Origin: Stratiformator vulcanicus
GTDB taxonomy: Bacteria > Planctomycetota > Planctomycetia > Planctomycetales > Planctomycetaceae
Length of the DNA stretch: 64,000 nt
NCBI RefSeq assembly: GCF_007744515.1
Contig: NZ_CP036268.1
Location: forward strand, 940,529 to 1,004,528
Direction of reading: 5' to 3'
Of the stretch, positions 17,825-26,977 are shown piece by piece (positions within the stretch are counted from its first letter, which is position 1; every line of letters begins with the position of its first letter). The notes under the pieces were generated by a model. That model saw only the letters and a list, made by a program, of their open reading frames with translations. It was not told the DNA's origin and ran no database searches. Both the position numbers and the translations under genes were made by a program.

Positions 17825-19918
17825 CTAAGGTCCGTAGGCCGGTGCGATTTCTTCGTCGTCCAACTCTCGATCGATCCCCGATGACCGGGTCTCGGCATCA
17901 CCGAAGGTCGGCATGGGTTCCGCTGACGGCTCAGGGGCGCTCTCGGGTGCCGGCGGCAGCATTTGATCGGGAACGGTCCTAGCATGAGTTGGAGAAGCGG
18001 CCGTCGGCTCCTCGTGTCCGGACAGGAGGACACCGAATTCGTCGAACAGCGAACCCTTCTCAAAATGCACGTTCTTAAGCGCGATCTCATAGGAGGTCAT
18101 CGACCGGAAGAATTCCGATTCCGCGTCGGCCAGCCGGCGCTGAGCGTCGAGGAGTCGGTCGAGGTCGATATCTCGTCCAAGTTCGCGCTGCTCTTCGAGT
18201 GACCGGAGCAAATTGTAGGCGGCTTTATAGCGGTTCAGGCTCGTCTGTGCCGTTTGATAAGCGCGGTCTTTGTCGGCGATCGCGTCGCTGAGGTTATAGA
18301 CGATCTCGCGTTCCTGCTCGCGCAGTACGGCCCGTTCCCGCGCGATCCGCAACTCGGCGTTCTGCACCGCGGCGTGTCCTTGGCGGAACCCGATCGGCAT
18401 CGAGAATTCGACGCCCAGTTGCCACTCTTGGAAATCGCCGTGAACAAGACTGTCGACGGCGTTGTCGAGATCGGCCGTGCCCCCGGCGGCAGTCGCCCCC
18501 GCGTTGTAATCGAGCAGGTCGTCGCCGAAACCTCTCCAGCGATACAGTCCGACGGCGTCGAGACGCGGCGAAAGAAAGTTCTTCGCGGCGGCCAATTCCA
18601 TTTCGCGACGCTTGATCGTCAGCTTCTGTCGACGGATTTCCGGACGTCGGCCGAGCGCCTCACCAGTGATGGCTTCCCAATCGAAGATGATTTCGGGCCG
18701 TTCGCCGTTCGATTCGACCGGCCGGATCATGCGATGATCGTTGATCGGGGCACCGATCAGCAGTCGAAGCCGTCGCTCGGCCGATTGCACACCGCCTGAG
18801 CCGCGGAACGTACCGCCCCCCTCGCCTGAACCGGTCTGAGTGGCCGTGCCGGGGCGTCCGGCGAGCGCCACTTCGACGTCCTGCTGAAAGCGGAAGTACT
18901 GTTCGCGGGCGAGTGCTTCGCGATCAGAGTCGACGCGATCTTCCTGCAGCAACGCGTCAAACGATTCCCAAGTCTCTTGAGCCCGGTCACGTGCCTTCTT
19001 GAGCGCTTCCAGCTCCCGATAGCCGAAGTGCAGCTCCCAATAGCTGTTGATGACGTCGCTCATGAAGGCTCTGAGCGCGGTTTCGAACTCGGCTTGGGTG
19101 ATGTCGTTGTCCGTCCGCGCGATGATCACACCAGAATAAATTCCGGCTGAGCCGTCCGGTCCGGCAATCCGGTTAAACAACACGCCGCTGCCTTGGAGCA
19201 ACGGCTGACGGATTTCGGTCTCAATGTTCGTCTGCCAGAAGCTCGGAAAGACGTTGGCCGGTGCGTTGTTGTTGTCGTATTCGGTGTTATTTCGCAGAAA
19301 GAACTGCGTACCCGTTGCGGCGGTCTTGCGCAGTTCGGTCTGATAGATATTAAGGTCTTGCTGGAAAATCGTTGTGCCGCCGCCGAAGAACAGGTTGTTC
19401 GTGAAGCGGTCGTTGTTTTCGAAGAACGCCCGCGTGGCAAACTCGGCATCGAATGCGGCCAAAGCTGCTTCCGGACCGCTTCGCGGGTCGGTGTATTGGA
19501 TGGCCGTTTCGTAGCGGGTCTGCACCGTATCGGGGGCTGAGAGAACACGGCCGCCGAGCCGACGCATGACCTTGGCATTCGCCAAGGCATACTGCACGGC
19601 TTCGTCGAGCGTCATGTCCCAATATTCGATCGGCCCGTCGGGATCGCGAGCGATCGTGCGGGGCCGCGGCGTCGTGATCGGATTCGGATCGGGTGTCGGT
19701 GCGACTCGCACATCCGGCGCATAAGCGACTTTGACGATCGGCTCTTGCGGGTGCGTGTTCCCGTAAGCGTTGTCATTCTTGAGCCGCCACCAATCGTACG
19801 AGGAGCAGCCGGAAGTGAGTCCGGCCATCGTGCCGATTGCCAACAGCATCAGAACCCCGCGAGCGAGGCTGATGCCCGGACGGTCATTGCGACGGTCGTT
19901 TTTCGGGATACAGATCAC
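17825..19918 (-). CDS. TolC-family outer-membrane efflux protein
   Basis: A 697-residue outer-membrane factor beginning with GTG at 19918. The signal region (residues 20-38) ends in a lipobox-like LTSGC, so a lipid-anchored N-terminus is plausible. The OEP pattern follows: MTLDEAVQYALANAKVMR, a long coiled-coil stretch ELEALKKARDRAQETWESFDALLQ, the second half GEALGRRPEIRRQKLTIKRREMELAAAKN, and ERAVLREQEREIVYNLSDAIADKDRAYQTAQTSLNRY. It is longer than E. coli TolC (471 mature residues) because of an acidic Pro-rich tail and inserts. It is divergent from an HlyD-type adaptor gene, the expected partner in a tripartite exporter. Confidence 0.88.
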   Translation of the reverse strand: MICIPKNDRRNDRPGISLARGVLMLLAIGTMAGLTSGCSSYDWWRLKNDNAYGNTHPQEPIVKVAYAPDVRVAPTPDPNPITTPRPRTIARDPDGPIEYWDMTLDEAVQYALANAKVMRRLGGRVLSAPDTVQTRYETAIQYTDPRSGPEAALAAFDAEFATRAFFENNDRFTNNLFFGGGTTIFQQDLNIYQTELRKTAATGTQFFLRNNTEYDNNNAPANVFPSFWQTNIETEIRQPLLQGSGVLFNRIAGPDGSAGIYSGVIIARTDNDITQAEFETALRAFMSDVINSYWELHFGYRELEALKKARDRAQETWESFDALLQEDRVDSDREALAREQYFRFQQDVEVALAGRPGTATQTGSGEGGGTFRGSGGVQSAERRLRLLIGAPINDHRMIRPVESNGERPEIIFDWEAITGEALGRRPEIRRQKLTIKRREMELAAAKNFLSPRLDAVGLYRWRGFGDDLLDYNAGATAAGGTADLDNAVDSLVHGDFQEWQLGVEFSMPIGFRQGHAAVQNAELRIARERAVLREQEREIVYNLSDAIADKDRAYQTAQTSLNRYKAAYNLLRSLEEQRELGRDIDLDRLLDAQRRLADAESEFFRSMTSYEIALKNVHFEKGSLFDEFGVLLSGHEEPTAASPTHARTVPDQMLPPAPESAPEPSAEPMPTFGDAETRSSGIDRELDDEEIAPAYGP

Positions 19919-20328
19919 GACGTTTCATCTGCTTACGGGCTTAATGGCAGCGGTCCGGCGCAACGCATTCGGTCGGCAGTAGAGCTACTGATCATCTCTT
20001 AGATCGACGGTCGGACCGAGCCGATTGAGCGTGAAGTAGGCTTGATGACGACTTCTCCAACTTCAACGGATGATTGGTTCCTTCGACACAGGATCGTTTG
20101 CGCGTCTTTGACGATTCCTCCGTCGTGTGCGAATCATTGGGAGGCGAATCATCAGCCAGTGAGAAGGACGACTCGGAAATCCGAGCAACGATCGCTGACA
20201 AATTTCGGCCGGTCGCTGTACCCTTGGAACAGAAATTTCGGCAATCCGTGATGGAAGCGGGGTCGAAATCGTTCGCCGTCGTGCGGCGCGGACGACCTGA
20301 TTTTAGGCGACACGACTGAGCCAGGCCG
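19919..20328. other. Intergenic region between TolC-like and HlyD-like genes
   Basis: This 410-bp space separates two divergent genes. A short frame at 20074-20319 (TTG start) is in the same frame as the HlyD-like gene and ends with TGA only nine bases before that gene's GTG. Its composition is not convincing as protein. No clear operator or hairpin is seen; both promoters should lie here. Confidence 0.45.
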
Positions 20329-22419
20329 GTGCAACGCGAGGCGGCAACCACGACCACCAACGAGGGCGACTTCGACTGGCCGCGGATCGAAGACGCCCTC
20401 GACCGGCTGGCCGCCTTGACCGACCGCTCACCGGACGAGCAGGTCTTCGCCAAAGCGATCACGGAGCAACTTGCGACGGCAACGCCCGCGAACAGCGTGC
20501 GCTACTGGTCCGTCGAAAAAGACGACGCGGTGGTCCTATATCAGAGCGCGGCGCCTCACTCCGACGCTCTCGACTCCGAAGCCCCGCTATCATCACACGC
20601 TGAACTCGTGCGGGACGCGGCACAACATCGGCGCATCAGGCTCGTTCTGCCCGACACCGAAGAAGCTGACGCCGAACAGACGTCGAATAAGTCGAAGTTC
20701 GTCGTCGCCTTGGTTCCGCTCTATTCCACGGTCGGCTCGGCCCGCGTCATCGAATTGTTCCTTAATACCTTCGCCGGGTCGGAGTCCCGAGTTCGCTGGC
20801 AGGAAGTGCTGCGTTCGTTCGCCGAAATCGCCGAGGATTATTTTCGCCGCGGCGAACTGCGACGGCTCCGCGGGCGGGTCGAGCTAGAAAGTCGTCTCGA
20901 TGTTTATGCCCGAGAAGTCCACGCATCACTGAATCCCAAGCGGGTGGCAACGGCCGTAGCCAATGAGGGGCGGGCGGTCGTGAGATGCGACCGTTTAACG
21001 GTCGTCGATGGTCGAACAGGCCGGGTGCTCGCGGTCAGCGGTCTCGACACGTTTTCCCGACGCTCCGATATCATTTCTCGGTTGCAGACACTGGCGCGGC
21101 GGGTTGCCCGTCAGGATTCGATGATCGTCAAAAATCACACAGCGACTCAGCGACACGCCGCCGACCAAGACCCAGATGTCGGCGGCGATACGGGAGTCGA
21201 CGCGCGTCTCGAAAGGGCGTGGGACCGTTACGCCGAGGTCTCGCCGGTCGAAGAATTAGCTGCGGCACCCTGCCGGGCCGCGTCGGACAAGCGTGCGGTG
21301 GCGGTTTTGATTGCAGAGAATTTCTCAAGAGAGCAATCTGACGACGATGGGCATTCTGATCAAGACGGGTCGGAAGAACCTCCGCCCGCTTCGATCTCGA
21401 TCGATCGGCTCAGTGCGTTACTACCTCATGCCGCGCTGGCCTTTTCCAATTGCGACGAAGCCGGAACCGGTCTGTTCGCGGTGCTGCTGCGTCGAGTCAT
21501 GCGGCTGTTCGCCCCGAGTCGGGTCGTTTTAACCGCCCTCGCGACCGCGATTCTAGCCGCCGCGGTGCTCTCGCTGTTTGTCGTGGAGATGCCGTTCCGT
21601 GTCCGAGCCCGAGGCGAACTTCGCCCGGTCAACGAGCGTGACATCTTCGCTCCCCGCGACGCGTTCATCGTCAGAGCGATTGCCAAAACCGGCGAGCAAC
21701 TTGCGGCCGGCGCAGCGGTCATCGAACTCGAATCGCCGGAATTAGAAGTTGAACGGCAACGCGTCAACGGCGAGTTGCAAAGTTCGCTGGAGCGTCTCGC
21801 TTCGATTCGCGCGCTGCGGGCGTCGGGATCGGGTGGTGCCGATCGTCTGACCGAAGGGGCGAAGCTGGCTGCGGAGGAGTCGGAACTCATCGAACGGGTC
21901 AAAGGACTGCAAGAGCAGGCAGAGATCATCGAACGGGAGCGGGATCATTTGCGCGTGAGCGCACCGATCGCGGGAACACTGCTCACGTGGGACGTCGAGC
22001 AGCTTCGACCGGGCCGGCCGGTCGTTCGCGGTCAGCGATTGCTCACTCTTGCCGATTTGTCCGGTGAGTGGGAACTGGAACTGCGTCTGCCCGATGAACG
22101 GATCGGCGATCTGCTCGCCGCCATGGAGCAAGCTGAAGCCGACGAAACTCAGGGTTCGATCTCTATCCAGTTCTTGCTCGCGACGGAACCGGAGAAGACC
22201 TACGACGCGGTCCTGACCGAAGTCTCGCTGACGGCCGAGGCCTACGATGCGGAACCGTCCGCCGTCAAACTGTCGGCGGCAATCGTCGGCGATCGCCGCC
22301 CGCCCCTGCGACCCGGAGCCACCGTGGTGGCCCGAATCGATTGCGGCGACAGACCCCTGTGGTACGTCTGGTTCGGCGACTTCGTCGAAGCCGTGCGGGT
22401 GAAATTGCTGTTTTGGTAG
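20329..22419 (+). CDS. HlyD-type periplasmic adaptor with large cytoplasmic GAF-like N-domain
   Basis: A 696-residue protein starting at GTG 20329, just after an in-frame TGA. Residues 1-390 are predicted cytoplasmic and resemble GAF-type sensor modules (VVALVPLYSTVGSARVIELF, EVLRSFAEIAEDYFRRGEL, CDRLTVVDGRTGRVLAVSGLD). One membrane helix follows (about 395-418). The adaptor part comes next: the barrel-lipoyl halves RARGELRPVNERDIFAPRDAFI and LRVSAPIAGTLLTWDVEQLRPGRPVVRGQRLLTL flank a coiled coil. It should link an inner-membrane exporter to the divergently encoded TolC-like protein. No cognate ABC or peptidase-type inner-membrane pump is in the window. GAF assignment is tentative; the HlyD part is firm. 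Confidence 0.82.
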   Translation: MQREAATTTTNEGDFDWPRIEDALDRLAALTDRSPDEQVFAKAITEQLATATPANSVRYWSVEKDDAVVLYQSAAPHSDALDSEAPLSSHAELVRDAAQHRRIRLVLPDTEEADAEQTSNKSKFVVALVPLYSTVGSARVIELFLNTFAGSESRVRWQEVLRSFAEIAEDYFRRGELRRLRGRVELESRLDVYAREVHASLNPKRVATAVANEGRAVVRCDRLTVVDGRTGRVLAVSGLDTFSRRSDIISRLQTLARRVARQDSMIVKNHTATQRHAADQDPDVGGDTGVDARLERAWDRYAEVSPVEELAAAPCRAASDKRAVAVLIAENFSREQSDDDGHSDQDGSEEPPPASISIDRLSALLPHAALAFSNCDEAGTGLFAVLLRRVMRLFAPSRVVLTALATAILAAAVLSLFVVEMPFRVRARGELRPVNERDIFAPRDAFIVRAIAKTGEQLAAGAAVIELESPELEVERQRVNGELQSSLERLASIRALRASGSGGADRLTEGAKLAAEESELIERVKGLQEQAEIIERERDHLRVSAPIAGTLLTWDVEQLRPGRPVVRGQRLLTLADLSGEWELELRLPDERIGDLLAAMEQAEADETQGSISIQFLLATEPEKTYDAVLTEVSLTAEAYDAEPSAVKLSAAIVGDRRPPLRPGATVVARIDCGDRPLWYVWFGDFVEAVRVKLLFW

Positions 22420-22487
22420 ATGCTCAATTGAGCGATTGGTCTTGGCGAGTAGCTCAGAATTTATGGGTCTAACGAAAGCAACGACAC

Positions 22488-22811
22488 ATGCTCGACGAAT
22501 TTTTTGTCGCCGACCTGCTGGCGTCCGGACCTGTCTTCTTTGCCGTGGTCATCGGGATGGTCATCGTGTTGTCGCGCGCGGAATTATCAACTGAGTCAAA
22601 GTTCACAGCCTTAATTGGTGCAACTTTTTTGACGGTCGGCGAAACGATTTTCTTCATCTATTCATTGACCGCTGCAATTGATTTGCCGGAGTGGGTTTTC
22701 ACTCCTGTTTTCGGCGAAGTCGACCTGCTGTTTTTTCTCGTCTATTGCGGCTCAGGCTTATTTCGCGCTCTCGGTCTCTGTTTTCTTTGGGTTGCATTGA
22801 CCTTGAAATAA
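22488..22811 (+). CDS. Small membrane protein, unknown function
   Basis: A 107-residue protein with three hydrophobic segments (residues about 10-30, 40-62 and 75-105), starting at ATG 22488. No family is recognised. The coding sequence is noticeably less GC-rich than surrounding genes. Its topology (helix, polar K-x-x-x-LIGA turn, helix, acidic loop, helix) resembles the product of the next rightward gene at 22925, suggesting two related small proteins in tandem. A 12-bp perfect palindrome gctcaattgagc (22421-22432) lies between the HlyD-like stop and this gene. Confidence 0.55.
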   Translation: MLDEFFVADLLASGPVFFAVVIGMVIVLSRAELSTESKFTALIGATFLTVGETIFFIYSLTAAIDLPEWVFTPVFGEVDLLFFLVYCGSGLFRALGLCFLWVALTLK

Positions 22812-22924
22812 AAGAGCAGCAAACCGCTTAATTCTGAATCGGATTCTTTTTGATGAACCACTAAAGCGCGAGCCGTTTTGAGTGAGAAGGGCACGTCATG
22901 GGACAGTAAGACTTTTGGTTCATC

Positions 22925-23392
22925 GTGAGAGCGGTGATCGTCATTGTTCAGTGCCTTGTATATCTGTCCGGCATCGTTATAGCGATCAGATATCGGCATC
23001 GTGCGAGTAATTCTGTGAAGCTCGCAGTCGGAGCCTTTGCACTGCTATTGAGTTGCCAAATCTGTGATGATCTGATTTATCGAATTCCGGATGCACATGA
23101 CCATTTGACGCGTGCCGCTTCCATCGACGACAAGTATTTTTTCTCGTTACTTGGCGCTCAGGAAGACGCGGCAATACTCGCGAAGTTGACCGGCGTTGGT
23201 CTCTTGTTGGCCGCGTTGGTTACTGCTTGGAACAGACCAGGTTACGACGACCAACTAAACTCGTTGAAGTCGACTCAGCAACCACGGCACGGCACCGATC
23301 GCCGCTCCGACGGCGAGTCCCACGAAGTGGGCGACGTTGGCGATCGGCCCGATGGCCCCGGTCGTGCAAATGACGAGCCAAATCATCATTAA
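22925..23392 (+). CDS. Small membrane protein, unknown function, overlaps rhomboid gene
   Basis: A 155-residue frame starting with GTG at 22925. The first 105 residues contain three hydrophobic stretches (5-20, 33-48, 88-103) and look like real membrane protein; the remainder is charged (QPRHGTDRRSDGESHEVGDVGDRPDG). It runs antisense into the 3' end of the convergent rhomboid gene for 138 bp, so the tail may be translated noise past an original stop. No family is recognised. Low GC and similar layout link it to the preceding gene at 22488. Confidence 0.45.
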   Translation: MRAVIVIVQCLVYLSGIVIAIRYRHRASNSVKLAVGAFALLLSCQICDDLIYRIPDAHDHLTRAASIDDKYFFSLLGAQEDAAILAKLTGVGLLLAALVTAWNRPGYDDQLNSLKSTQQPRHGTDRRSDGESHEVGDVGDRPDGPGRANDEPNHH

Positions 23393-24229
23393 GACGGCGG
23401 TCTGTTGCGGCATGATGAATCCGCTACGGGGATCGGTCTTGGCCCGGACCCAGAGATAGCCGAACAGTCCGTAATTCACTCCCGACAGGCCGCCGAACAG
23501 CACGCTCTTTTTAAAGCTGAATCCCGTCGATAGTTCGAACGAGCAATTGTATTCGGCAAGATTCGAGATCGCGGCGATCGTTAAGACCAACAGAAGTAGC
23601 CGGAGCCCGCCACGCCGTAATTCGATCGACGCCCCCAACGTCCACAACCACATTAAATTAAACGTGAGGTGAAGTAATCCGAAGTGCAGGAACATCGGCG
23701 TGAAGACGCGCCAGATCTGGCCCTCCCAAATCGGTTCCAACCCGTCAAATTCGATCCAACCCGGGCGGTCAGCTTCCTGATAGGTCGTGATCAGCAACAG
23801 CATGCGAACCGGGCGTTCGAGGCGTCCGAACCCGTTAAAGAATCCCTCGCCCGGATCGAAGGTGAGTAGGGCCACCAGGCAGGTGATGGCGGCGAGCCCG
23901 ACCGTAACCGGGCAGCGTTTCCACAACGGCCCCGACCAGCGCTGCTTCAGGTCGATCTGACGTTTCCGAGACGCTTTGGCGGCAAGCTCGGCTTCGCGAC
24001 GACGCTGTTGCGCTTTTTCCGCAGCATCGGCGTACCGGTCACTCTCCGGGTCAGCCAGAAACGCTTCGAGTTCCGCGGCGATGCGATCGCGTTCGTCCTC
24101 GTCAATCGCCCAGACCGTCCATTGGTCCTCGCCGGCCTGCTCGATTCGAACGTTGAGCCGATCGGCCAAGGCGACTTCGGCGAAACGGTGGGCCAACTCA
24201 CCGCCCGTAATCTCTCCGGCTTTACGCAT
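23255..24229 (-). CDS. Rhomboid intramembrane serine protease (GlpG-like)
   Basis: A 324-residue protease that cleaves transmembrane substrates within the inner membrane. The catalytic serine is in GGLSGVNYG (S249) and the catalytic histidine in ANVAHFVGLAVG (H301). The L1/TM2 motif HFGLLHLTFN gives H182, H187 and N191 in the E. coli GlpG spacing. Residues 1-65 resemble the small cytoplasmic N-terminal domain of GlpG, and a basic, Ala/Gln-rich linker (70-97) joins it to the membrane core. ATG at 24229. It is convergent with the small membrane protein at 22925 and codirectional with the glycosidase-like gene upstream. Confidence 0.92.
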   Translation of the reverse strand: MRKAGEITGGELAHRFAEVALADRLNVRIEQAGEDQWTVWAIDEDERDRIAAELEAFLADPESDRYADAAEKAQQRRREAELAAKASRKRQIDLKQRWSGPLWKRCPVTVGLAAITCLVALLTFDPGEGFFNGFGRLERPVRMLLLITTYQEADRPGWIEFDGLEPIWEGQIWRVFTPMFLHFGLLHLTFNLMWLWTLGASIELRRGGLRLLLLVLTIAAISNLAEYNCSFELSTGFSFKKSVLFGGLSGVNYGLFGYLWVRAKTDPRSGFIMPQQTAVLMMIWLVICTTGAIGPIANVAHFVGLAVGAAIGAVPWLLSRLQRV

Positions 24230-24289
24230 AGATCAGCAATACAATTAAAAATGAGAGAAACAGAGAGGGCCAATCGCGATTCGCCGGCT

Positions 24290-25237
24290 CTACTCGCCGT
24301 CCCAACGCAGCTTGACGATTCGAATACCGTCAAGCTGCGGCGTGAGTGCGGCGAGATAATCCTGTCCGTCGACGCGGATATACTCGGGGGCGGCAAGGGG
24401 CAACGTGGCCACGATTTTGGAGTCGTCGTCGATGCCGAAATCGAGGTGGTCTCTCGAACGATAGACCGTCGTGATCGGTTCGTCATCGTAGCGCGACGTG
24501 CGGAAGAGAAAAAACCACCCGTCATGCTCGACGACGTGCGGACATTCGGCCTGCCACCAATTCTTGCCGGGGCGGCCGAGTGAACACACTTTGATGGGCT
24601 TACTTTGGCCCCAGTCGCCGAGCAGATCTTTGGAGCGGCGAACGAAAAAGCCTCCCGAAGTTCGCTCCGCACAGTAATAACAGTGCCACACGCCACCGAT
24701 CTCAATCAGCATGGGGTCGCGGGTATTGTTGCCGATTCCGTCGCTGAAGAGGTACGCATCGGCCGGGTTCGTCACCATCGCAGACGAGCGTGTGAATTCT
24801 TTCCCGTCGCTGGAAAAAGCAATGCGAATCCGCTCCCAGTCGCCATAGAACATGACGTAACTGTCGTTCTGTTTGACGACATATGGAGCCTGCAAGCCGC
24901 CTTCGACTTCGCCGAGTTCCGGCTTCGCCCGCATCACCACGCCGCGGGGCGACCAGTCGGAATCGGTCAGCGCTTTCCCCTGCCACGCGTGGAACAGGCG
25001 GGTATGACCGCCTTCCTTCGTGTGGCGAATGCATGACCAGAGTTGCCATGTGCCGTCGGCAGCCTGCCAGACAGCGAAGTCGACCGGTTGCTGCTTCGGC
25101 GAAGTCAGCTCGCCCAAGTCGGGATTGGACGCAATGCGCCACCAATCGCCGTCGAGCTTCGGAACCGGGTTGGCTCCGTAACAAGTCGTCGCGATGAATC
25201 CGGCGGCGAGACAGGCGACAAGGAAGCGCACACGCAT
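24290..25237 (-). CDS. Secreted glycosidase-like five-bladed propeller protein
   Basis: A 315-residue protein with a Sec signal peptide (VRFLVACLAAGFIATTCYGA). The mature part shows repeated blade motifs of the GH43/GH32/GH117 type: DFAVWQAADGTWQLWSCIRH, QAPYVVKQNDSYVMFYGDWERI, RDPMLIEIGGVWHCYYCAE and ECPHVVEHDGWFFLFRTSRY. RDPM resembles the D-P motif around a catalytic acid in GH43-like enzymes, but I cannot assign all three catalytic carboxylates, so activity is not certain. ATG at 25237 is supported by GGAGAGAG upstream. It is probably periplasmic or secreted and acts on polysaccharide-derived sugars. Confidence 0.72.
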   Translation of the reverse strand: MRVRFLVACLAAGFIATTCYGANPVPKLDGDWWRIASNPDLGELTSPKQQPVDFAVWQAADGTWQLWSCIRHTKEGGHTRLFHAWQGKALTDSDWSPRGVVMRAKPELGEVEGGLQAPYVVKQNDSYVMFYGDWERIRIAFSSDGKEFTRSSAMVTNPADAYLFSDGIGNNTRDPMLIEIGGVWHCYYCAERTSGGFFVRRSKDLLGDWGQSKPIKVCSLGRPGKNWWQAECPHVVEHDGWFFLFRTSRYDDEPITTVYRSRDHLDFGIDDDSKIVATLPLAAPEYIRVDGQDYLAALTPQLDGIRIVKLRWDGE

Positions 25238-25324
25238 CGGGACTCTCTCCGTATCAAGATCGATACGACTAGCCTACGCCGAAACGGTGCCGGGGGAAAA
25301 TCTGCGTCGCCGTGACAGTCGCGG

Positions 25325-25558
25325 TTACTTGTGGTAACCGAGGCCCTCAATGACGCCGTAGAGTTCTTCGAAGGTGATGAAGCGACGGCGGTGCATCATC
25401 TTGTATTGATCGATCGCTTCGCCCAATTCGGCGACTTCCGGACGATCGTTGCCGTAATTGTTACGAAACTGGCGTCGTTCGGGGCCGGCATTGCGGCCAG
25501 AGTCCTGACGCCGCCGATCAACAAAACCGGCTTCCTTCTGATCGATGACCTGTTCCAT
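25325..25558 (-). CDS. Small conserved planctomycete protein, unknown function
   Basis: A 77-residue basic, soluble protein ending YKMMHRRRFITFEELYGVIEGLGYHK. This C-terminal pattern (helical, Y-K-x-x-x-R-R-R-F-I-T-F-E-E) looks like a conserved small protein of planctomycetes, recalled rather than searched. ATG at 25558 is preferred to the 223-residue frame because GGGAG precedes it and the upstream part is antisense to gpsA with no protein-like pattern. The basic RRRQD and ERRQFRNNYG stretches hint at nucleic-acid or ribosome contact, which is speculation. Confidence 0.65.
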   Translation of the reverse strand: MEQVIDQKEAGFVDRRRQDSGRNAGPERRQFRNNYGNDRPEVAELGEAIDQYKMMHRRRFITFEELYGVIEGLGYHK

Positions 25559-25802
25559 TACGATGCTCCCGCGGGGCGAGAAATGTGGACGTGAGACGTG
25601 ATACGTTCGGCATCCTGAGAAGACTTTCGGGACGCGCCTCGAAAAATACCCCGCCGGAGGCATCGGGCAACCTGATTCGGCCCTGCCGGTTAGTTTCAAT
25701 CGCGAAACATCCCCGCATTGGTCATCTAGCGCGACTATAAGAACTGGCCGGTCTGTGACGGATTGTGCAGTTGCATGACGAGAGGCTAAAGGCGAATCGG
25801 AC

Positions 25803-26801
25803 ATGGCAACGCGGCGAATCGCAATTCTCGGCGGCGGGGCGATGGGCACAGCGTGCGCGACCGTGCTGGCCGAGAACGACGAAGTACGGCCCGTTCTTTG
25901 GGTGCGTGAGCCTGAACTGGCTGACGCGATGCAGACGAGCCGTCGCAACGAACGATACCTCCCCGACGTTCCCATCCCCGACGTCGTCGAGATCACATCA
26001 GACCGGGCGGCTGCCGTTGCTGATGTCGCTATGCTGGTGGCGGCGGTTCCGAGTCAGTTTCTGTCGGCCACGATGAAACCCTTCGCTGAATTGGTATCCC
26101 CGGAATGTCCGATCGTCAGCGTGATCAAAGGGATTGAGATCGGCACATTTCGGAGACCGACGGAAATCTTGCTCCAGGTGTTGGGGGAGCGTCCCGTCGC
26201 GTCGATGTGTGGCCCCAGTCACGCTGAAGAGGTCGGTTTGCGACTTCCGGCCAGCGTCGTCGTGGCTGCCAGTGACGATCAATTCGCCGCGCAGGTCCAG
26301 CAGGATTTCACGACCGATCGCTTTCGCGTTTACACCAATCCCGACTTAGTCGGCGTCGAATTTGCCGGCGCGCTCAAGAATGTGATCGCGATCGCCGCGG
26401 GCATCAGCGACGGCCTCGGATATGGAGATAACGCTAAGAGTGCGCTCATTACCCGCGGCCTCGTCGAGATCGGTCGATTCGGTCAGTCGCTGGGCGCCGA
26501 TCCGGAGACGTTTGCGGGACTGGCCGGCATCGGCGATTTGATGACGACCTGCTTCAGCCGACACAGCCGGAACCGGGGTTTCGGAGAGCGGATCGGTCGC
26601 GGCGAAACATTGCAGCAGATTCTCGATTCGACACCGAAGGTCGCCGAGGGCGTTCCGACAACACGGAGCGTTCACGAACTGGCGGTCTCACGCGGCATCG
26701 ACCTGCCGATCACTCGCGAAATCGCCGCGATGCTGTTCGAGGGAAAATCGCCTCTTGAGGCAACCGACGCGCTGATGAATCGCCCGGTCGGAAGTGAATA
26801 G
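25803..26801 (+). CDS. gpsA: NAD(P)-dependent glycerol-3-phosphate dehydrogenase
   Basis: A 332-residue cytosolic enzyme reducing dihydroxyacetone phosphate to sn-glycerol-3-phosphate for phospholipid synthesis. The Rossmann motif is AILGGGAMGTACATVLA (residues 7-23). Family blocks follow: VSVIKGIE, SMCGPSHAEEV, VEFAGALKNVIAIAAGISDGLGYGDNAKSALITRGLVE with the catalytic lysine in ALKNV, and GIGDLMTTCFSRHSRNRGFG. Length matches GpsA. It starts at ATG 25803 and stands alone, divergent from the small conserved protein. A long inverted repeat follows the stop. Confidence 0.95.
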   Translation: MATRRIAILGGGAMGTACATVLAENDEVRPVLWVREPELADAMQTSRRNERYLPDVPIPDVVEITSDRAAAVADVAMLVAAVPSQFLSATMKPFAELVSPECPIVSVIKGIEIGTFRRPTEILLQVLGERPVASMCGPSHAEEVGLRLPASVVVAASDDQFAAQVQQDFTTDRFRVYTNPDLVGVEFAGALKNVIAIAAGISDGLGYGDNAKSALITRGLVEIGRFGQSLGADPETFAGLAGIGDLMTTCFSRHSRNRGFGERIGRGETLQQILDSTPKVAEGVPTTRSVHELAVSRGIDLPITREIAAMLFEGKSPLEATDALMNRPVGSE

Positions 26802-26814
26802 GGCGTCTCACAGG

Positions 26815-26968
26815 ACAAGCCCGCAGCGCGAGCAAGGGACGTAACATTCCGCTGGTTGAATGTGATGGGGGCAGGCAGGCAGTTTCTTTCGCCCGCATCT
26901 TTGACACGCCGCTTCTCACGACTTATCCGCGCACAGTACCGGGTCCCTTGCTTGCGCTGCGGGCTTGT
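26815..26968. repeat. 154-bp element with 26-bp terminal inverted repeats
   Basis: The arm at 26815-26840 (acaagcccgcagcgcgagca then agggac) and the arm at 26943-26968 are reverse complements with one mismatch in 26. They enclose 102 bp without a gene. The element fills the convergent gap between gpsA and a lipoprotein gene. The arm sequence resembles dispersed intergenic repeats I recall from planctomycete genomes. It could be a MITE-like or REP-like element and may also terminate both transcripts. Confidence 0.65.
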
Positions 26969-26977
26969 TTGCGGGCA

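Noticed and set aside
20074-20319. Short frame directly ahead of, and in frame with, the HlyD-like gene
   Set aside because: Begins with TTG, ends in TGA, sequence not protein-like; an extended adaptor would need readthrough.
25559-25996. Longer N-terminus for the small conserved protein at 25325
   Set aside because: The extra part is antisense to gpsA and lacks protein-like pattern; ATG at 25558 has a good ribosome-binding site.
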